64,000 nucleotides of DNA from Caenimonas soli (lineage in GTDB: Bacteria; Pseudomonadota; Gammaproteobacteria; Burkholderiales; Burkholderiaceae_C). The notes beneath the pieces were generated by a model that was not told the DNA's origin, ran no database searches, and saw only the letters and a list, made by a program, of their open reading frames with translations. The stretch spans positions 1 to 64,000 of the forward strand of contig NZ_JABJVV010000012.1 in assembly GCF_013155545.1 (NCBI RefSeq), written 5' to 3'. Made by a program: the position numbers and the translations under genes. This document shows, piece by piece, positions 17,668 to 25,646 of the stretch; positions within the stretch are counted from its first letter, which is position 1; each line of letters starts with the position of its first letter.

Positions 17668-18237
17668 ATGAGCATCCGCGCCGAAAACGTCAAGATGGTG
17701 GGCAAGCTGGCCGTGGTCGCGGCCGGCATGTTCGCCTTCGGCTACGCGCTGATCCCCATCTACAAGCACATCTGCGAGGCCACGGGCATCAACATCCTGT
17801 CGCTGTCCGAGCGGCAGGTGCCCGGTGGCGGAAGCGCGGGCGCCGACGTGAAGCTCAACACCCAGGTCGACACCAGCCGCACCATCACCGTGGAGTTCGA
17901 CGCCAATTCGCGCGGCCCCTGGGAGTTCAAGCCGGCGCAGCGGTCAATCCAGGTTCATCCGGGCCAGCTGGCAACGGTGATGTACGAGTTCCAGAACGTG
18001 CAGAACCGGCGCATGGCGGCCCAGGCCATTCCCAGCTATGCGCCCCACCAGGCCGCCGCGCATTTCAACAAGCTCGAGTGCTTCTGCTTCACCCAGTACG
18101 TGCTGGAGCCGGGCGAGAAAAAACAATGGCCGGTCGCGTTCGTGATCGACCCCAAGCTGTCGAAAGACGTGACCACCATCACGCTGTCCTATACCTTCTT
18201 CGAGGTAGGCGGCAAGACCCCGCCGGCGCCGATATGA
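17668..18237 (+). CDS. ctaG: Cytochrome c oxidase assembly protein CtaG (Cox11)
   Basis: A 189-residue copper chaperone that delivers Cu to the CuB site of subunit I. One N-terminal membrane helix (about residues 11-31) is followed by a periplasmic immunoglobulin-like domain. The copper-binding CFCFTQ motif lies near residues 137-142, within LECFCFTQYVLEPGEKKQ. Length is normal for Cox11. Its stop overlaps (ATGA) a 29-codon frame that bridges to the next gene. Confidence 0.95.
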   Translation: MSIRAENVKMVGKLAVVAAGMFAFGYALIPIYKHICEATGINILSLSERQVPGGGSAGADVKLNTQVDTSRTITVEFDANSRGPWEFKPAQRSIQVHPGQLATVMYEFQNVQNRRMAAQAIPSYAPHQAAAHFNKLECFCFTQYVLEPGEKKQWPVAFVIDPKLSKDVTTITLSYTFFEVGGKTPPAPI

Positions 18238-18323
18238 ACGTCGCACGGCCGCCCGAAGACGTGAAGGCCCCCTTGGGGGGCAGCGCAGTACACGCAGTGA
18301 CAAGCGTGGGGGCACTGCTATGA
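18234..18323 (+). CDS. Doubtful 29-residue frame bridging ctaG and the DUF2970 gene
   Basis: This short frame starts in an ATGA overlap with the ctaG stop and ends in an ATGA overlap with the start of the DUF2970 gene, so ribosomes could pass through all three. The peptide (MNVARPPEDVKAPLGGSAVH and nine more residues) has no membrane helix or recognisable domain. Most of it is the translation of a repeat element. It may be a coupling leader rather than a functional protein. Confidence 0.3.
   Translation: MNVARPPEDVKAPLGGSAVHAVTSVGALL
18267..18313. repeat. Palindromic intergenic repeat of Comamonadaceae type
   Basis: A block begins with GCCCCCTTGGGGGGC and ends in AAGCGTGGGGGC. The first part is itself a near-palindrome. 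The outer GCCCCC can also pair with the terminal GGGGGC, enclosing an inner CACGC/GCGTG stem. I recall similar sequences as dispersed elements in Comamonadaceae genomes, but only one full copy is in this window. Here it sits inside an operon, between ctaG and the DUF2970 gene, without breaking the coupled reading frame. Confidence 0.55.
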
Positions 18324-18502
18324 ACATCGTGCGCACCATCAAGGCGGTTGCCTGGTCGTTCATCGGCATCCGCAAGAACAGCGGTTACCAGGAAGACCTG
18401 AGCAAGCTCAATCCGCTCCACATCATCGTCGTGGCCCTCGTGGGCGTGGCGCTCTTCGTGGGCGGTCTGGTGCTGCTGGTCAATTGGGTGGTGGCGAAGT
18501 AG
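18320..18502 (+). CDS. DUF2970 single-helix membrane protein
   Basis: A 60-residue protein. An amphipathic N-terminal part (TIKAVAWSFIGIRKNSGYQED) is followed by one membrane helix (about residues 35-57). The IRKNSGYQEDLSKLNP signature is typical of DUF2970 and lies at the usual site between ctaG and ctaE in betaproteobacteria. It is probably an oxidase assembly or accessory peptide; no activity is known. Confidence 0.85.
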   Translation: MNIVRTIKAVAWSFIGIRKNSGYQEDLSKLNPLHIIVVALVGVALFVGGLVLLVNWVVAK

Positions 18503-18550
18503 TCACAAACAGAATTCAAGATAAAAAGTATCGGGAAATCAGGAGTTCAA

Positions 18551-19432
18551 ATGAGTTCAGCTGCACCGGGCACCACGCCTTACTATTTCGTGCCACAACC
18601 CTCGCGCCATCCTGTCATGGCGTCGTTCGGCCTGTTCTGGGTCATCCTCGGCGCGGGCCAGTGGATCAACGGCGCCGGATGGGGCAAGTACGCGCTGTTC
18701 TTCGGGCTGATCTGGCTGTTCGGCGTGCTGTTCCAGTGGTTCAGCGAGGCGATCGGCGAGAGCGAAGACGGGTACTACGGCCACAAGGTCGACCTGTCAT
18801 TCCGCTGGAGCATGAGCTGGTTCATCTTCTCCGAAGTGATGTTCTTCGGCGCGTTCTTCACCGCCCTGTGGTGGATGCGTTCGCATTCGGTGCCGGCCCT
18901 CGGCGGCCTGGAGAATTCGCTGCTCTGGCCCGATTTCAAGGCCGTGTGGCCCACGCTCGCCGCCGGTGCCACGGCTTCCCCGGCCGGCATCATCGAGCCG
19001 TTCCAGACCATGACGCCGTTCTGGCTGCCCACCATCAACACGGCGCTGCTGCTGTCTTCGGGCGTCACGCTCACCATCGCCCACCACGCCCTGCGTGAGA
19101 ACCATCGCGGCCGGACCATCATGTGGATGTGGATCACCGTCGTGCTGGGCGCCACCTTCATCGGCGTGCAGGGCTACGAATATTTCCACGCCTACCGCGA
19201 CCTCAACCTCAAGCTCACGTCGGGCGCCTACGGCTCGACCTTCTTCATGCTCACCGGCTTTCACGGCTTCCACGTGATCGTCGGCATGTTGATGCTGCTG
19301 TTCATCACGCTGCGGCTGATGAAGGGGCACTTCACGCCCGACAGGCACTTCGGCTTCGAAGGCGCCGCCTGGTATTGGCACTTCGTGGACGTGGTGTGGC
19401 TCGGCTTGTACACCCTGGTGTACTGGATGTAA
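18551..19432 (+). CDS. ctaE: Cytochrome c oxidase subunit III
   Basis: A 293-residue membrane protein with seven expected helices. Family segments are visible: FFGAFFTALWWMRSHSVP, WLPTINTALLLSSGVTLT, GVQGYEYFHAYRDLNLKL, and the C-terminal WYWHFVDVVWLGLYTLVYW. It belongs to the canonical oxidase and stabilises proton uptake into subunit I. It ends the first rightward oxidase operon and is followed by a strong hairpin. Confidence 0.95.
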   Translation: MSSAAPGTTPYYFVPQPSRHPVMASFGLFWVILGAGQWINGAGWGKYALFFGLIWLFGVLFQWFSEAIGESEDGYYGHKVDLSFRWSMSWFIFSEVMFFGAFFTALWWMRSHSVPALGGLENSLLWPDFKAVWPTLAAGATASPAGIIEPFQTMTPFWLPTINTALLLSSGVTLTIAHHALRENHRGRTIMWMWITVVLGATFIGVQGYEYFHAYRDLNLKLTSGAYGSTFFMLTGFHGFHVIVGMLMLLFITLRLMKGHFTPDRHFGFEGAAWYWHFVDVVWLGLYTLVYWM

Positions 19433-19448
19433 CGGGCAACCCGCTAAA

Positions 19449-19473
19449 ACAAGGGCCGCGATGCGGCCCTTGT
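19449..19473. terminator. Bidirectional hairpin terminator between ctaE and the DUF2909 gene
   Basis: A perfect 11-bp stem ACAAGGGCCGC / GCGGCCCTTGT has a three-base loop. On the leftward strand it is followed by TTTTAG, and on the rightward strand by CCTTTG. It lies between convergent genes (ctaE and the 73-residue protein), which suits a shared terminator. Confidence 0.75.
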
Positions 19474-19483
19474 CCTTTGTGGA

Positions 19484-19705
19484 TTACTTGCCGACGGGTA
19501 TGCCCGTCGGCTGGATATAACCGAACTTCCAGGCGAGCAGGATGCACACGAACAGCAGGATCGAGAACCCGACGCGGAACGCCAGCGCGCGGGCCATGTT
19601 GCTGGTCTTGGGCTTGCCGCCCTGGCCGTCTCGCATCATGAAGAACAGGGCCGAACCCAGGCTGCCGATGATGGCCACGAACGCCAGGAGCACGAGATAT
19701 TTCAT
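19484..19705 (-). CDS. DUF2909 twin-transmembrane protein
   Basis: A 73-residue protein with two membrane helices (about 4-24 and 43-61) joined by a polar loop (MRDGQGGKPKTSNMARALAFR). This matches the DUF2909 twin-helix family found beside SURF1 in many betaproteobacterial oxidase loci. Its start codon is only 15 bp from the divergent SURF1 start, so the two promoters must overlap the opposing coding sequence. Confidence 0.78.
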   Translation of the reverse strand: MKYLVLLAFVAIIGSLGSALFFMMRDGQGGKPKTSNMARALAFRVGFSILLFVCILLAWKFGYIQPTGIPVGK

Positions 19706-19720
19706 GAGGGCAATTATCCC

Positions 19721-20461
19721 GTGACCGGCACCCGCTCAGCGCGCTTCTGGCTGGTGACGTTCGCCGCCCTGGCCGCGCTCGCCGCCACGCTGGCCCTGGG
19801 TGCCTGGCAGATGAGCCGGGCGGGGCAGAAGCTCGCACTGGAGGCAGCCATGCAGGTGCGCGGCGCCCTGCCGACGATCGACCAGCAGACCCTCCTGGCC
19901 GCCGCCGCCGCGACCTCCAGCACCGCGGACCTGCTGCATCGACCGGTCATCCTGCGCGGCACCTGGCTGCCGCAGCACACGGTATTCCTGGACAACCGGC
20001 AGATGCGCGGGAAGCCCGGCTTCTATGTGGTCACGCCCCTGAAGCTCGAAGCAAGCCCCGCGGCGGTGCTGGTCGAACGCGGCTGGGTCCAGCGCAACTT
20101 CGTCCAGCGCGACAAGTTGCCGCCAGTCGATACGCCCCCGGGCGTGGTCGAGCTGCGCGGCCGTATGGCCCCGCCTCCCGGCAAGCTATACGAGTTCGGC
20201 GGCGCCGGCGGCGGCGCCATCCGGCAAAATATCGACTTGGCCCAGTTCCGGGCCGAAACGGGTCTGGCGCTGCTGGACCTGGCCGTGCAGCAGACCGGCG
20301 AGCCGTCGGAAGGCCTGTTGCGCGAGTGGCCCGAGGCCGCCAGCGGCGCCCCGAAACATTACGGTTATGCCTTCCAGTGGTGGGCCTTGAGCGCCTTGAT
20401 CGCCATCCTTTATGTCTGGTTCCAGTTCATCGCCCCGCTTCGAAAGCTCCCGCATGCTTGA
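19721..20461 (+). CDS. SURF1-family cytochrome oxidase biogenesis protein
   Basis: A 246-residue protein with membrane helices near each end (about 9-28 and 221-239). The family core LGAWQMSRAGQKLAL, then TVFLDNRQMRGKPGFYVVTPL and VERGWVQRNF, is clear. SURF1/Shy1 helps insert haem A into subunit I. The GTG start is used because the only upstream ATG in this frame is followed within six codons by a stop. The stop overlaps the next gene by eight bases. Confidence 0.9.
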   Translation: MTGTRSARFWLVTFAALAALAATLALGAWQMSRAGQKLALEAAMQVRGALPTIDQQTLLAAAAATSSTADLLHRPVILRGTWLPQHTVFLDNRQMRGKPGFYVVTPLKLEASPAAVLVERGWVQRNFVQRDKLPPVDTPPGVVELRGRMAPPPGKLYEFGGAGGGAIRQNIDLAQFRAETGLALLDLAVQQTGEPSEGLLREWPEAASGAPKHYGYAFQWWALSALIAILYVWFQFIAPLRKLPHA

Positions 20462-21146
20462 CGAGCCCCTGGGCCTCACGGTGCATTCGCTTCCCCGTCC
20501 CCAGGACGCGCTGGAGGGGGACGGCCGCCGCACCCGCATGGGGCGCCTGAAGATGCTGGCCGTGCTGGCGGTCTGCGCCGCGCCGGTGGTGGCCTCCTAC
20601 TTCACCTACTACGTGGTCCGCCCGGAGGGCAGGCGCAACTACGGAGAACTGATCGAGCCGCAGCGGGCCTTGCCGGCGTTCACCGCGACCTCGCTGGACG
20701 GCGCGGCGGTACCGCTGCGCTCGCTGCGCGGCCAGTGGCTTTTGGTCAGCGTCGCGGGCGGGGCCTGCGACACGGCTTGCGAAAACCACCTGTACCTGCA
20801 GCGCCAGTTGCGCGAGGGCCTGGGCAAGGACAAGGACCGCCTGGACTGGGTCTGGCTGGTGCCTGACGGCACCCCGCCTCGCCCGTCGCTGCTTCCCGCG
20901 CTGGCCCAGGCCACGGTGCTTCGAGTCGATGGTGCGCAACTGGGCCAATGGCTGGCCGCGGCGCCGGGCCGGCAGCTGCCCGATCACCTGTACCTGGTGG
21001 ATCCGCTGGGCAACTGGATGATGCGATTCCCCGCCCTGAAGCCGGGCGAGGTCGACACGGCCGCGGCCAAGGAGATCAAACGCGACCTGGAGCGTGTGCT
21101 TCGCGCCTCGGCATCCTGGGACCAGCCCGGCCGCAACCGCCCCTGA
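20454..21146 (+). CDS. Sco/thioredoxin-like membrane-anchored oxidase assembly protein
   Basis: A 230-residue protein with one membrane helix (about residues 35-53) and a periplasmic thioredoxin-like domain. It has CDTAC, a CxxxC arrangement like that of Sco copper chaperones, and a later DHLYLVDPLGNWMMRF strand that includes a histidine. It lies between SURF1 and ctaA, overlapping the former by eight bases. A role in copper delivery or thiol redox during CuA assembly is likely, but the fold assignment is by pattern only. A true Sco1 homologue is encoded 2 kb further on. Confidence 0.7.
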   Translation: MLDEPLGLTVHSLPRPQDALEGDGRRTRMGRLKMLAVLAVCAAPVVASYFTYYVVRPEGRRNYGELIEPQRALPAFTATSLDGAAVPLRSLRGQWLLVSVAGGACDTACENHLYLQRQLREGLGKDKDRLDWVWLVPDGTPPRPSLLPALAQATVLRVDGAQLGQWLAAAPGRQLPDHLYLVDPLGNWMMRFPALKPGEVDTAAAKEIKRDLERVLRASASWDQPGRNRP

Positions 21147-21148
21147 TC

Positions 21149-22300
21149 ATGGACACCCAGCCGCTCTACGACCTGTCGCCCGCCTTGCGCCTCATGTTCA
21201 TGGGCGTGGCGATCGCGCTCGGGCCGCTCGCCTGGGTGTGGCTGCGCAACAAGGGCCAGGCGCCGGCGCGGCGGCTGCAGGCCTTGACGCTCCTGACGCT
21301 GTTCCTCACCTTCGACCTGGTGCTGTTCGGCGCCTTCACGCGGCTCACGGATTCGGGGCTGGGCTGTCCCGACTGGCCGGGCTGCTACGGCAGCGCCAGC
21401 CCAAGCGGCGCGCAGGCCCAGATCAGCCAGGCCCAGGCCGCGATGCCCACCGGTCCCGTGACGCATGCCAAGGCCTGGGTCGAGATGCTGCACCGCTACT
21501 TCGCCACCGGCGTCGGCGTGCTGATCATGACGCTCGCCGCGGTGACCTGGCTGCAGCGCAAGCGGGGCGTTGCGGTCAGCCCCTGGTGGCCGACCGCAAC
21601 GCTGGCCTGGGTGTGCTTGCAGGGCGCCTTCGGCGCGCTCACCGTGACGATGAAGCTTTTTCCGGCCATCGTCACGCTGCATCTGCTGGGCGGCCTGGTG
21701 CTGCTGGCGTTGCTATGCCGCCAGGCGGTGGCCTATGAGCAGGCGGCGCGCGCAGTCGGCCCGGTGCCGATCACGCCGGCGCAGCGCGCATGGCTGGCCG
21801 CGGCATTTGCACTGCTCTGGCTGCAGGTCGCGCTCGGCGGTTGGGTCAGCACCAACTATGCCGTGCTCGCCTGCACCGAATTCCCGACCTGCCAGGGCAG
21901 CTGGTGGCCGGCCATGGATTTCGCGCAGGGCTTCGAGCTGTGGCGCCAGCTGGGCAAGACGGGCGCCGGCGAGAACATCACCTTCGCGGCGCTCACTGCG
22001 GTCCATTTCGCCCATCGCTTGCTCGCCTACATCGTGGTCGCGGCGCTGGCCGTCGTGGCCTGGCGGCTGCGCCAAGGCCCGCTGCGGATCCAGGCGCACT
22101 GGATTGGTGGCCTGGTCCTGTGGCAGTTCGCCACGGGCCTCTCGAATGTAGTCCTGGGCTGGCCGTTGGTAGCCGCCATCTCGCACACCGGCGGCGCCGC
22201 TGCGCTGGTGGTCGTCCTGACCTGGGCCTTGTGCGAAAGCGCAAGCGCTCGCTCGGCCCTCATGGCGGCGCACCTGCCGGCACGGAAGCTTTCGACATGA
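21149..22300 (+). CDS. ctaA: Haem A synthase (COX15/CtaA)
   Basis: A 383-residue membrane enzyme that oxidises the C8 methyl of haem O to the formyl group of haem A. Eight helices are expected, and four conserved haem-ligand histidines are visible in [35 protein letters not shown] and [10 protein letters not shown]. The Cys pairs [10 protein letters not shown] and ACTEFPTC occur in the two periplasmic loops. The stop overlaps ctaB (ATGA), so the two haem-modifying enzymes are made together. Confidence 0.94.
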   Translation: MDTQPLYDLSPALRLMFMGVAIALGPLAWVWLRNKGQAPARRLQALTLLTLFLTFDLVLFGAFTRLTDSGLGCPDWPGCYGSASPSGAQAQISQAQAAMPTGPVTHAKAWVEMLHRYFATGVGVLIMTLAAVTWLQRKRGVAVSPWWPTATLAWVCLQGAFGALTVTMKLFPAIVTLHLLGGLVLLALLCRQAVAYEQAARAVGPVPITPAQRAWLAAAFALLWLQVALGGWVSTNYAVLACTEFPTCQGSWWPAMDFAQGFELWRQLGKTGAGENITFAALTAVHFAHRLLAYIVVAALAVVAWRLRQGPLRIQAHWIGGLVLWQFATGLSNVVLGWPLVAAISHTGGAAALVVVLTWALCESASARSALMAAHLPARKLST

Positions 22301-23205
22301 GCGCAACCAAATCAGAACCGATGGGCCACCCCTTGGCGTCCAAGCTCCAGCAGTTCCATGCGCTGACGAAGCCGCGGGTCATCCAGCTGATCGTCTTTTG
22401 CGCGCTGATCGGCATGGTGCTGGCCGTGCCCGGGGTGCCGACGCTCGCCGATCTCCGGCTGGCCTTCATCGCCTGCCTGGGCATCTGGCTGGTGGCAGGC
22501 GCCGCCGCCGTATTCAACTGCCTGGTCGAAAAGGGCATAGACGCCAAGATGCGGCGCACCGCCTGGCGCGCCACCGCCAAGGGCGAGCTGAGCGACTGGC
22601 AAACCCTGCTGTTCGCGGCCGTCCTTTGCGCCGTCGGCTCCTGGCTGCTATACGTGTGGGTCAATCCGCTGACCATGTGGCTGACCTTCGCCACCTTCGT
22701 CGGCTACGCCGTGGTCTACACGGTCATCCTCAAGCCGCTGACCCCGCAGAACATCGTCATCGGCGGCGCTTCGGGCGCGATGCCGCCCGTCCTGGGTTGG
22801 GCCGCCATGACGGGCGACGTGGGACCGGAGGCGCTGATCCTCTTTCTCATCATCTTCCTGTGGACGCCGCCGCACTTCTGGGCCCTGGCCCTGTACCGGG
22901 TCGAGGACTACCGCAAGTCGGGCCTGCCGATGCTGCCGGTGACCCATGGCAACGAGTTCACGCGACTGCAGGTGTTCCTCTACACGCTGGTCCTGTTCGC
23001 GGCCTGCCTCATGCCCTTTGCCTACGGCATGAGCTCGTGGCTGTATCTCGCGGCCGCGGTGGTGCTGAGCTTCGGCTTCTCGCTCTATGGTTTCCGGCTC
23101 TGGCGCGAGTATTCGGACGCGCTGGCGCGCAAGACCTTCCGCTTCTCCCTGATCCACCTGAGCGTGCTGTTCGCGGCCCTGCTGGTGGACCACTACATCT
23201 TCTGA
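22297..23205 (+). CDS. ctaB: Protohaem IX farnesyltransferase (haem O synthase)
   Basis: A 302-residue UbiA-family membrane prenyltransferase that adds a farnesyl chain to haem B. The substrate-binding segment around [18 protein letters not shown] contains the Asp-rich site. The second conserved loop is [19 protein letters not shown], and [13 protein letters not shown] opens helix 1. It is coupled to ctaA upstream and lies two bases before sco. Confidence 0.94.
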   Translation: MSATKSEPMGHPLASKLQQFHALTKPRVIQLIVFCALIGMVLAVPGVPTLADLRLAFIACLGIWLVAGAAAVFNCLVEKGIDAKMRRTAWRATAKGELSDWQTLLFAAVLCAVGSWLLYVWVNPLTMWLTFATFVGYAVVYTVILKPLTPQNIVIGGASGAMPPVLGWAAMTGDVGPEALILFLIIFLWTPPHFWALALYRVEDYRKSGLPMLPVTHGNEFTRLQVFLYTLVLFAACLMPFAYGMSSWLYLAAAVVLSFGFSLYGFRLWREYSDALARKTFRFSLIHLSVLFAALLVDHYIF

Positions 23206-23207
23206 CC

Positions 23208-23792
23208 ATGCATCGACGCTTCGCCCTCGCATCCCTGGCCGCCTGCCTGCTGGCGGCATGCACCGAATCCAAGCCGCAGTTCAAGGCCATCGACGTCACG
23301 GGCGCCGACTATGCCAAGGACTTCCAGCTGACCGACCACAACGGCCAGCCGCGCAGCCTGAAGGACTTCAAGGGCAAGCTGGTGGTGATGTTCTTCGGCT
23401 ACACCCAGTGCCCCGATGTCTGCCCCACGTCGATGGCCGAGTTGGCCGAGGCGAAGAAACTACTGGGCCCCGATGGGGACAAGGTGCAGGGCGTGTTCGT
23501 CACGGTCGATCCCGAACGCGACACGCCAGAGGTGCTCAAGGGCTACATGGCCAACTTCGACCCCAGCTTCCTGGCGCTGCGCGGCACGCCGGAGCAGCTG
23601 GCCGCCATGGCCAAGGACTTCAAGGTTTACTACAAGAAGGTGGAAGGCAAGACCCCCACCAGCTACACCATGGACCACTCCGCCGCCAGCCTGGTCTACG
23701 ACACGCAAGGCCGCCTGCGCCTGTACACCCGCTACGGCAGCGGTCCCCAGGCCCTGGCTTCCGACCTGCAGTTGCTGCTCAAGCAAGCTTAG
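23208..23792 (+). CDS. sco: SCO family lipoprotein, copper chaperone for CuA
   Basis: A 194-residue protein with a lipoprotein signal (LLAAC, Cys at about residue 18) and a thioredoxin fold. The copper site is visible as CPDVCPT, and the third ligand His lies in YTMDHSAASLVYD. Sco proteins reduce and metallate the CuA site of subunit II. It completes the haem/copper assembly series. Confidence 0.92.
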   Translation: MHRRFALASLAACLLAACTESKPQFKAIDVTGADYAKDFQLTDHNGQPRSLKDFKGKLVVMFFGYTQCPDVCPTSMAELAEAKKLLGPDGDKVQGVFVTVDPERDTPEVLKGYMANFDPSFLALRGTPEQLAAMAKDFKVYYKKVEGKTPTSYTMDHSAASLVYDTQGRLRLYTRYGSGPQALASDLQLLLKQA

Positions 23793-23799
23793 GACGGGC

Positions 23800-24612
23800 A
23801 TGGTCCAGCACCTGCTCGCACGGCGCGGTGCTGCGCGAATTGCGCTGATCCCGCAGGAGGTGCTCGAAGCGCTGAACCAGGGCCTCATACCGACGGTCAA
23901 CCTGAACGAATTCCTGGCGCTCGACCTGGCGCGCCTCACGCGCAACGTGGCGCGGCAGATCGGGTTGGACCCTGCGGCCGAGCGGCTGGCGGACACGCTC
24001 GACATGCTGGGCGCCTTCAGGCCCGTCAAGCGGCACGAGCATGTGGCGCGTGCTCTCTACGACATGGCCGAACCCCGAGCCGACCGCGATGCGATTGCCC
24101 ACGCCCTTGCCATGCATCCCAGCGACGTGGCGCGTTCCTGGGCCGCGCAATGGATCATGTTCTCGGGCCTGCCGCTCGCGCGCAAGTTGCTGTCGGTGCG
24201 GCGCTTCGCCGCCGACTCGCATTTCGGCGTTCGCGAGATTGCCTGGATGTCGGTGCGCACCGACGTGGCGGCCATGCTGGATGAAGCCATCCCCTTGCTC
24301 CAGCCCTGGGTTCATGACGGCGACGCCAACATCCGCCGCTTTGCCAGCGAACTCACCCGCCCGCGCGGCGTGTGGTGCGCTCAGATCGAGATCCTCAAGG
24401 CCGAACCCTGGCGTGCGCTGCCTCTGCTGGAGCCGCTGAAGGCGGACGAGAGCCGCTATGTCCAGAACTCGGTGGCCAACTGGCTCAACGACGCGGGCAA
24501 GAGCCAACCCGAGTGGGTGCACGGGTTGTGTGAACGCTGGAGCGGTGAATCGACTTCCCCGGCAACGGCCTACATCGTGCGCCGCGCGTTGCGGAGCCTT
24601 ATTCAGCCTTGA
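23800..24612 (+). CDS. DNA alkylation repeat (AlkC/AlkD-like) HEAT-repeat protein
   Basis: A 270-residue all-helical protein. It opens IALIPQEVLEALNQGLIPTV and has HEAT-like segments with VRRFAADSHFGVREIAWM and ANIRRFASELTRPRG, as in AlkC-type 3-methyladenine DNA glycosylases. The family removes cationic N3/N7 alkyl bases, but some members are repair-inactive. It lies seven bases after sco in the same direction, so it may be transcribed with the oxidase assembly genes. Its 3' end overlaps the convergent Bug gene by 14 bases. Confidence 0.78.
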   Translation: MVQHLLARRGAARIALIPQEVLEALNQGLIPTVNLNEFLALDLARLTRNVARQIGLDPAAERLADTLDMLGAFRPVKRHEHVARALYDMAEPRADRDAIAHALAMHPSDVARSWAAQWIMFSGLPLARKLLSVRRFAADSHFGVREIAWMSVRTDVAAMLDEAIPLLQPWVHDGDANIRRFASELTRPRGVWCAQIEILKAEPWRALPLLEPLKADESRYVQNSVANWLNDAGKSQPEWVHGLCERWSGESTSPATAYIVRRALRSLIQP

Positions 24613-25591
24613 TGCCGCGCATGGCGATCACGCCGCCCAGCAGGGCGGTGTCGGCCTTGATGCGGTTGGCCAGGCCTTCCGATGAACTTCCCGCTACCTG
24701 CCAGCCCTGCTGGAACAGCTTTTGCCGCACTTCCGGCGTGCGCGCGATCTCGCTGATCAGCGACGAAAGCTTGGCGACGATAGGCTTGGGCATGGACGCG
24801 GGGCCGGCGGCTGCGGTCCAGATTTCCAGCTGGAAGCCCTTGATGCCGCCTTCGTCGAGGCTGGCGAACTCCGGCACCAGGGGACTGCGATTGATGGAGG
24901 TGACGCCCACGGCTTTGAGCTTGCCCGCGCGGATTTGCGCCGCGGCCAGGCCCGGCGGCAGCAAGGACAGCTGGATCTGGCCGCCCATCATCGCGTTGAT
25001 GACCTGCGGATTGCCGGGGTAGGGCACGTGCACCGCATTGATGTTGGTCTTGGTCTTGAGCAGTTCCATGCCGATATGGCCCACGGTACCGACGCCGGGC
25101 GTGCCATAGCTCCACTTGTCGCCCCCGTTGCGTGCCGCCAGGAAGAATTCCTGCGCGTTGTTGAAGGGCGCATTGGCGGGTGCCGTCAGCAGCAGCGGAG
25201 CGGTGCCTATCAGGCTGATCGGCGCGAAGTCTTTCAAGGGATCGAAAGGCGTCGCCGGGTTCAGCAGCTTGGCGATCGTCATGTTGCCGTTGATCATCAC
25301 GCCGATGGTGTGATCGTCTTTCGCCTTCGCCACCACGTCGGCTGCGATGTTGCCGCCCGCGCCGGGGCGGTTTTCCACGATGACGGGCTGGCCCAGCGCC
25401 TTCGACAGGGGCTCAGCGATCGTGCGGGCCACCAGGTCGGGCGTGGAGCCGCCGGGGAAGCCGACCATGATGCGGAGCGGCTTGGTCGGCCAGGGCGCCT
25501 GGGGCTTGGTGGACTTCTGGGCAAGTGCGGCAGACGACACGGCGGCGAGGGCCATCATCACGAATGCGCGGCGCACAGGAAACTTCGACAT
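24599..25591 (-). CDS. Bug-family tripartite tricarboxylate transporter substrate-binding protein (TctC-like)
   Basis: A 330-residue periplasmic protein with a signal peptide ending AALA near residue 24. The family signature is visible as LRIMVGFPGGSTPDLVARTIAEPL, then VIVENRPGAGGNIAADVVAKA. These proteins capture small carboxylates for TctAB-type transporters or act as sensors. No tctA or tctB gene is adjacent, which is common for the many orphan Bug proteins of Comamonadaceae and Bordetella. The ligand cannot be predicted. A GC-rich CCCC-TTT-GGGG hairpin lies 25 bp upstream of the start. Confidence 0.92.
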   Translation of the reverse strand: MSKFPVRRAFVMMALAAVSSAALAQKSTKPQAPWPTKPLRIMVGFPGGSTPDLVARTIAEPLSKALGQPVIVENRPGAGGNIAADVVAKAKDDHTIGVMINGNMTIAKLLNPATPFDPLKDFAPISLIGTAPLLLTAPANAPFNNAQEFFLAARNGGDKWSYGTPGVGTVGHIGMELLKTKTNINAVHVPYPGNPQVINAMMGGQIQLSLLPPGLAAAQIRAGKLKAVGVTSINRSPLVPEFASLDEGGIKGFQLEIWTAAAGPASMPKPIVAKLSSLISEIARTPEVRQKLFQQGWQVAGSSSEGLANRIKADTALLGGVIAMRGIKAE

Positions 25592-25646
25592 GCTTGGTAC
25601 TTCCTTGGAATGACGCCCCTTTGGGGAGCGGAACCCGCAATGCTAA

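Noticed and set aside
15825..17729. Long open frame antisense to ctaD (634 codons)
   Set aside because: Composition is typical of the mirror frame of a GC-rich membrane protein gene, with no domain; ctaD on the other strand has all catalytic residues.
25606..25632. Second copy of the ctaG-linked repeat
   Set aside because: Only a short CCCC-TTT-GGGG core is similar; the rest does not match, so it was not called a repeat copy.
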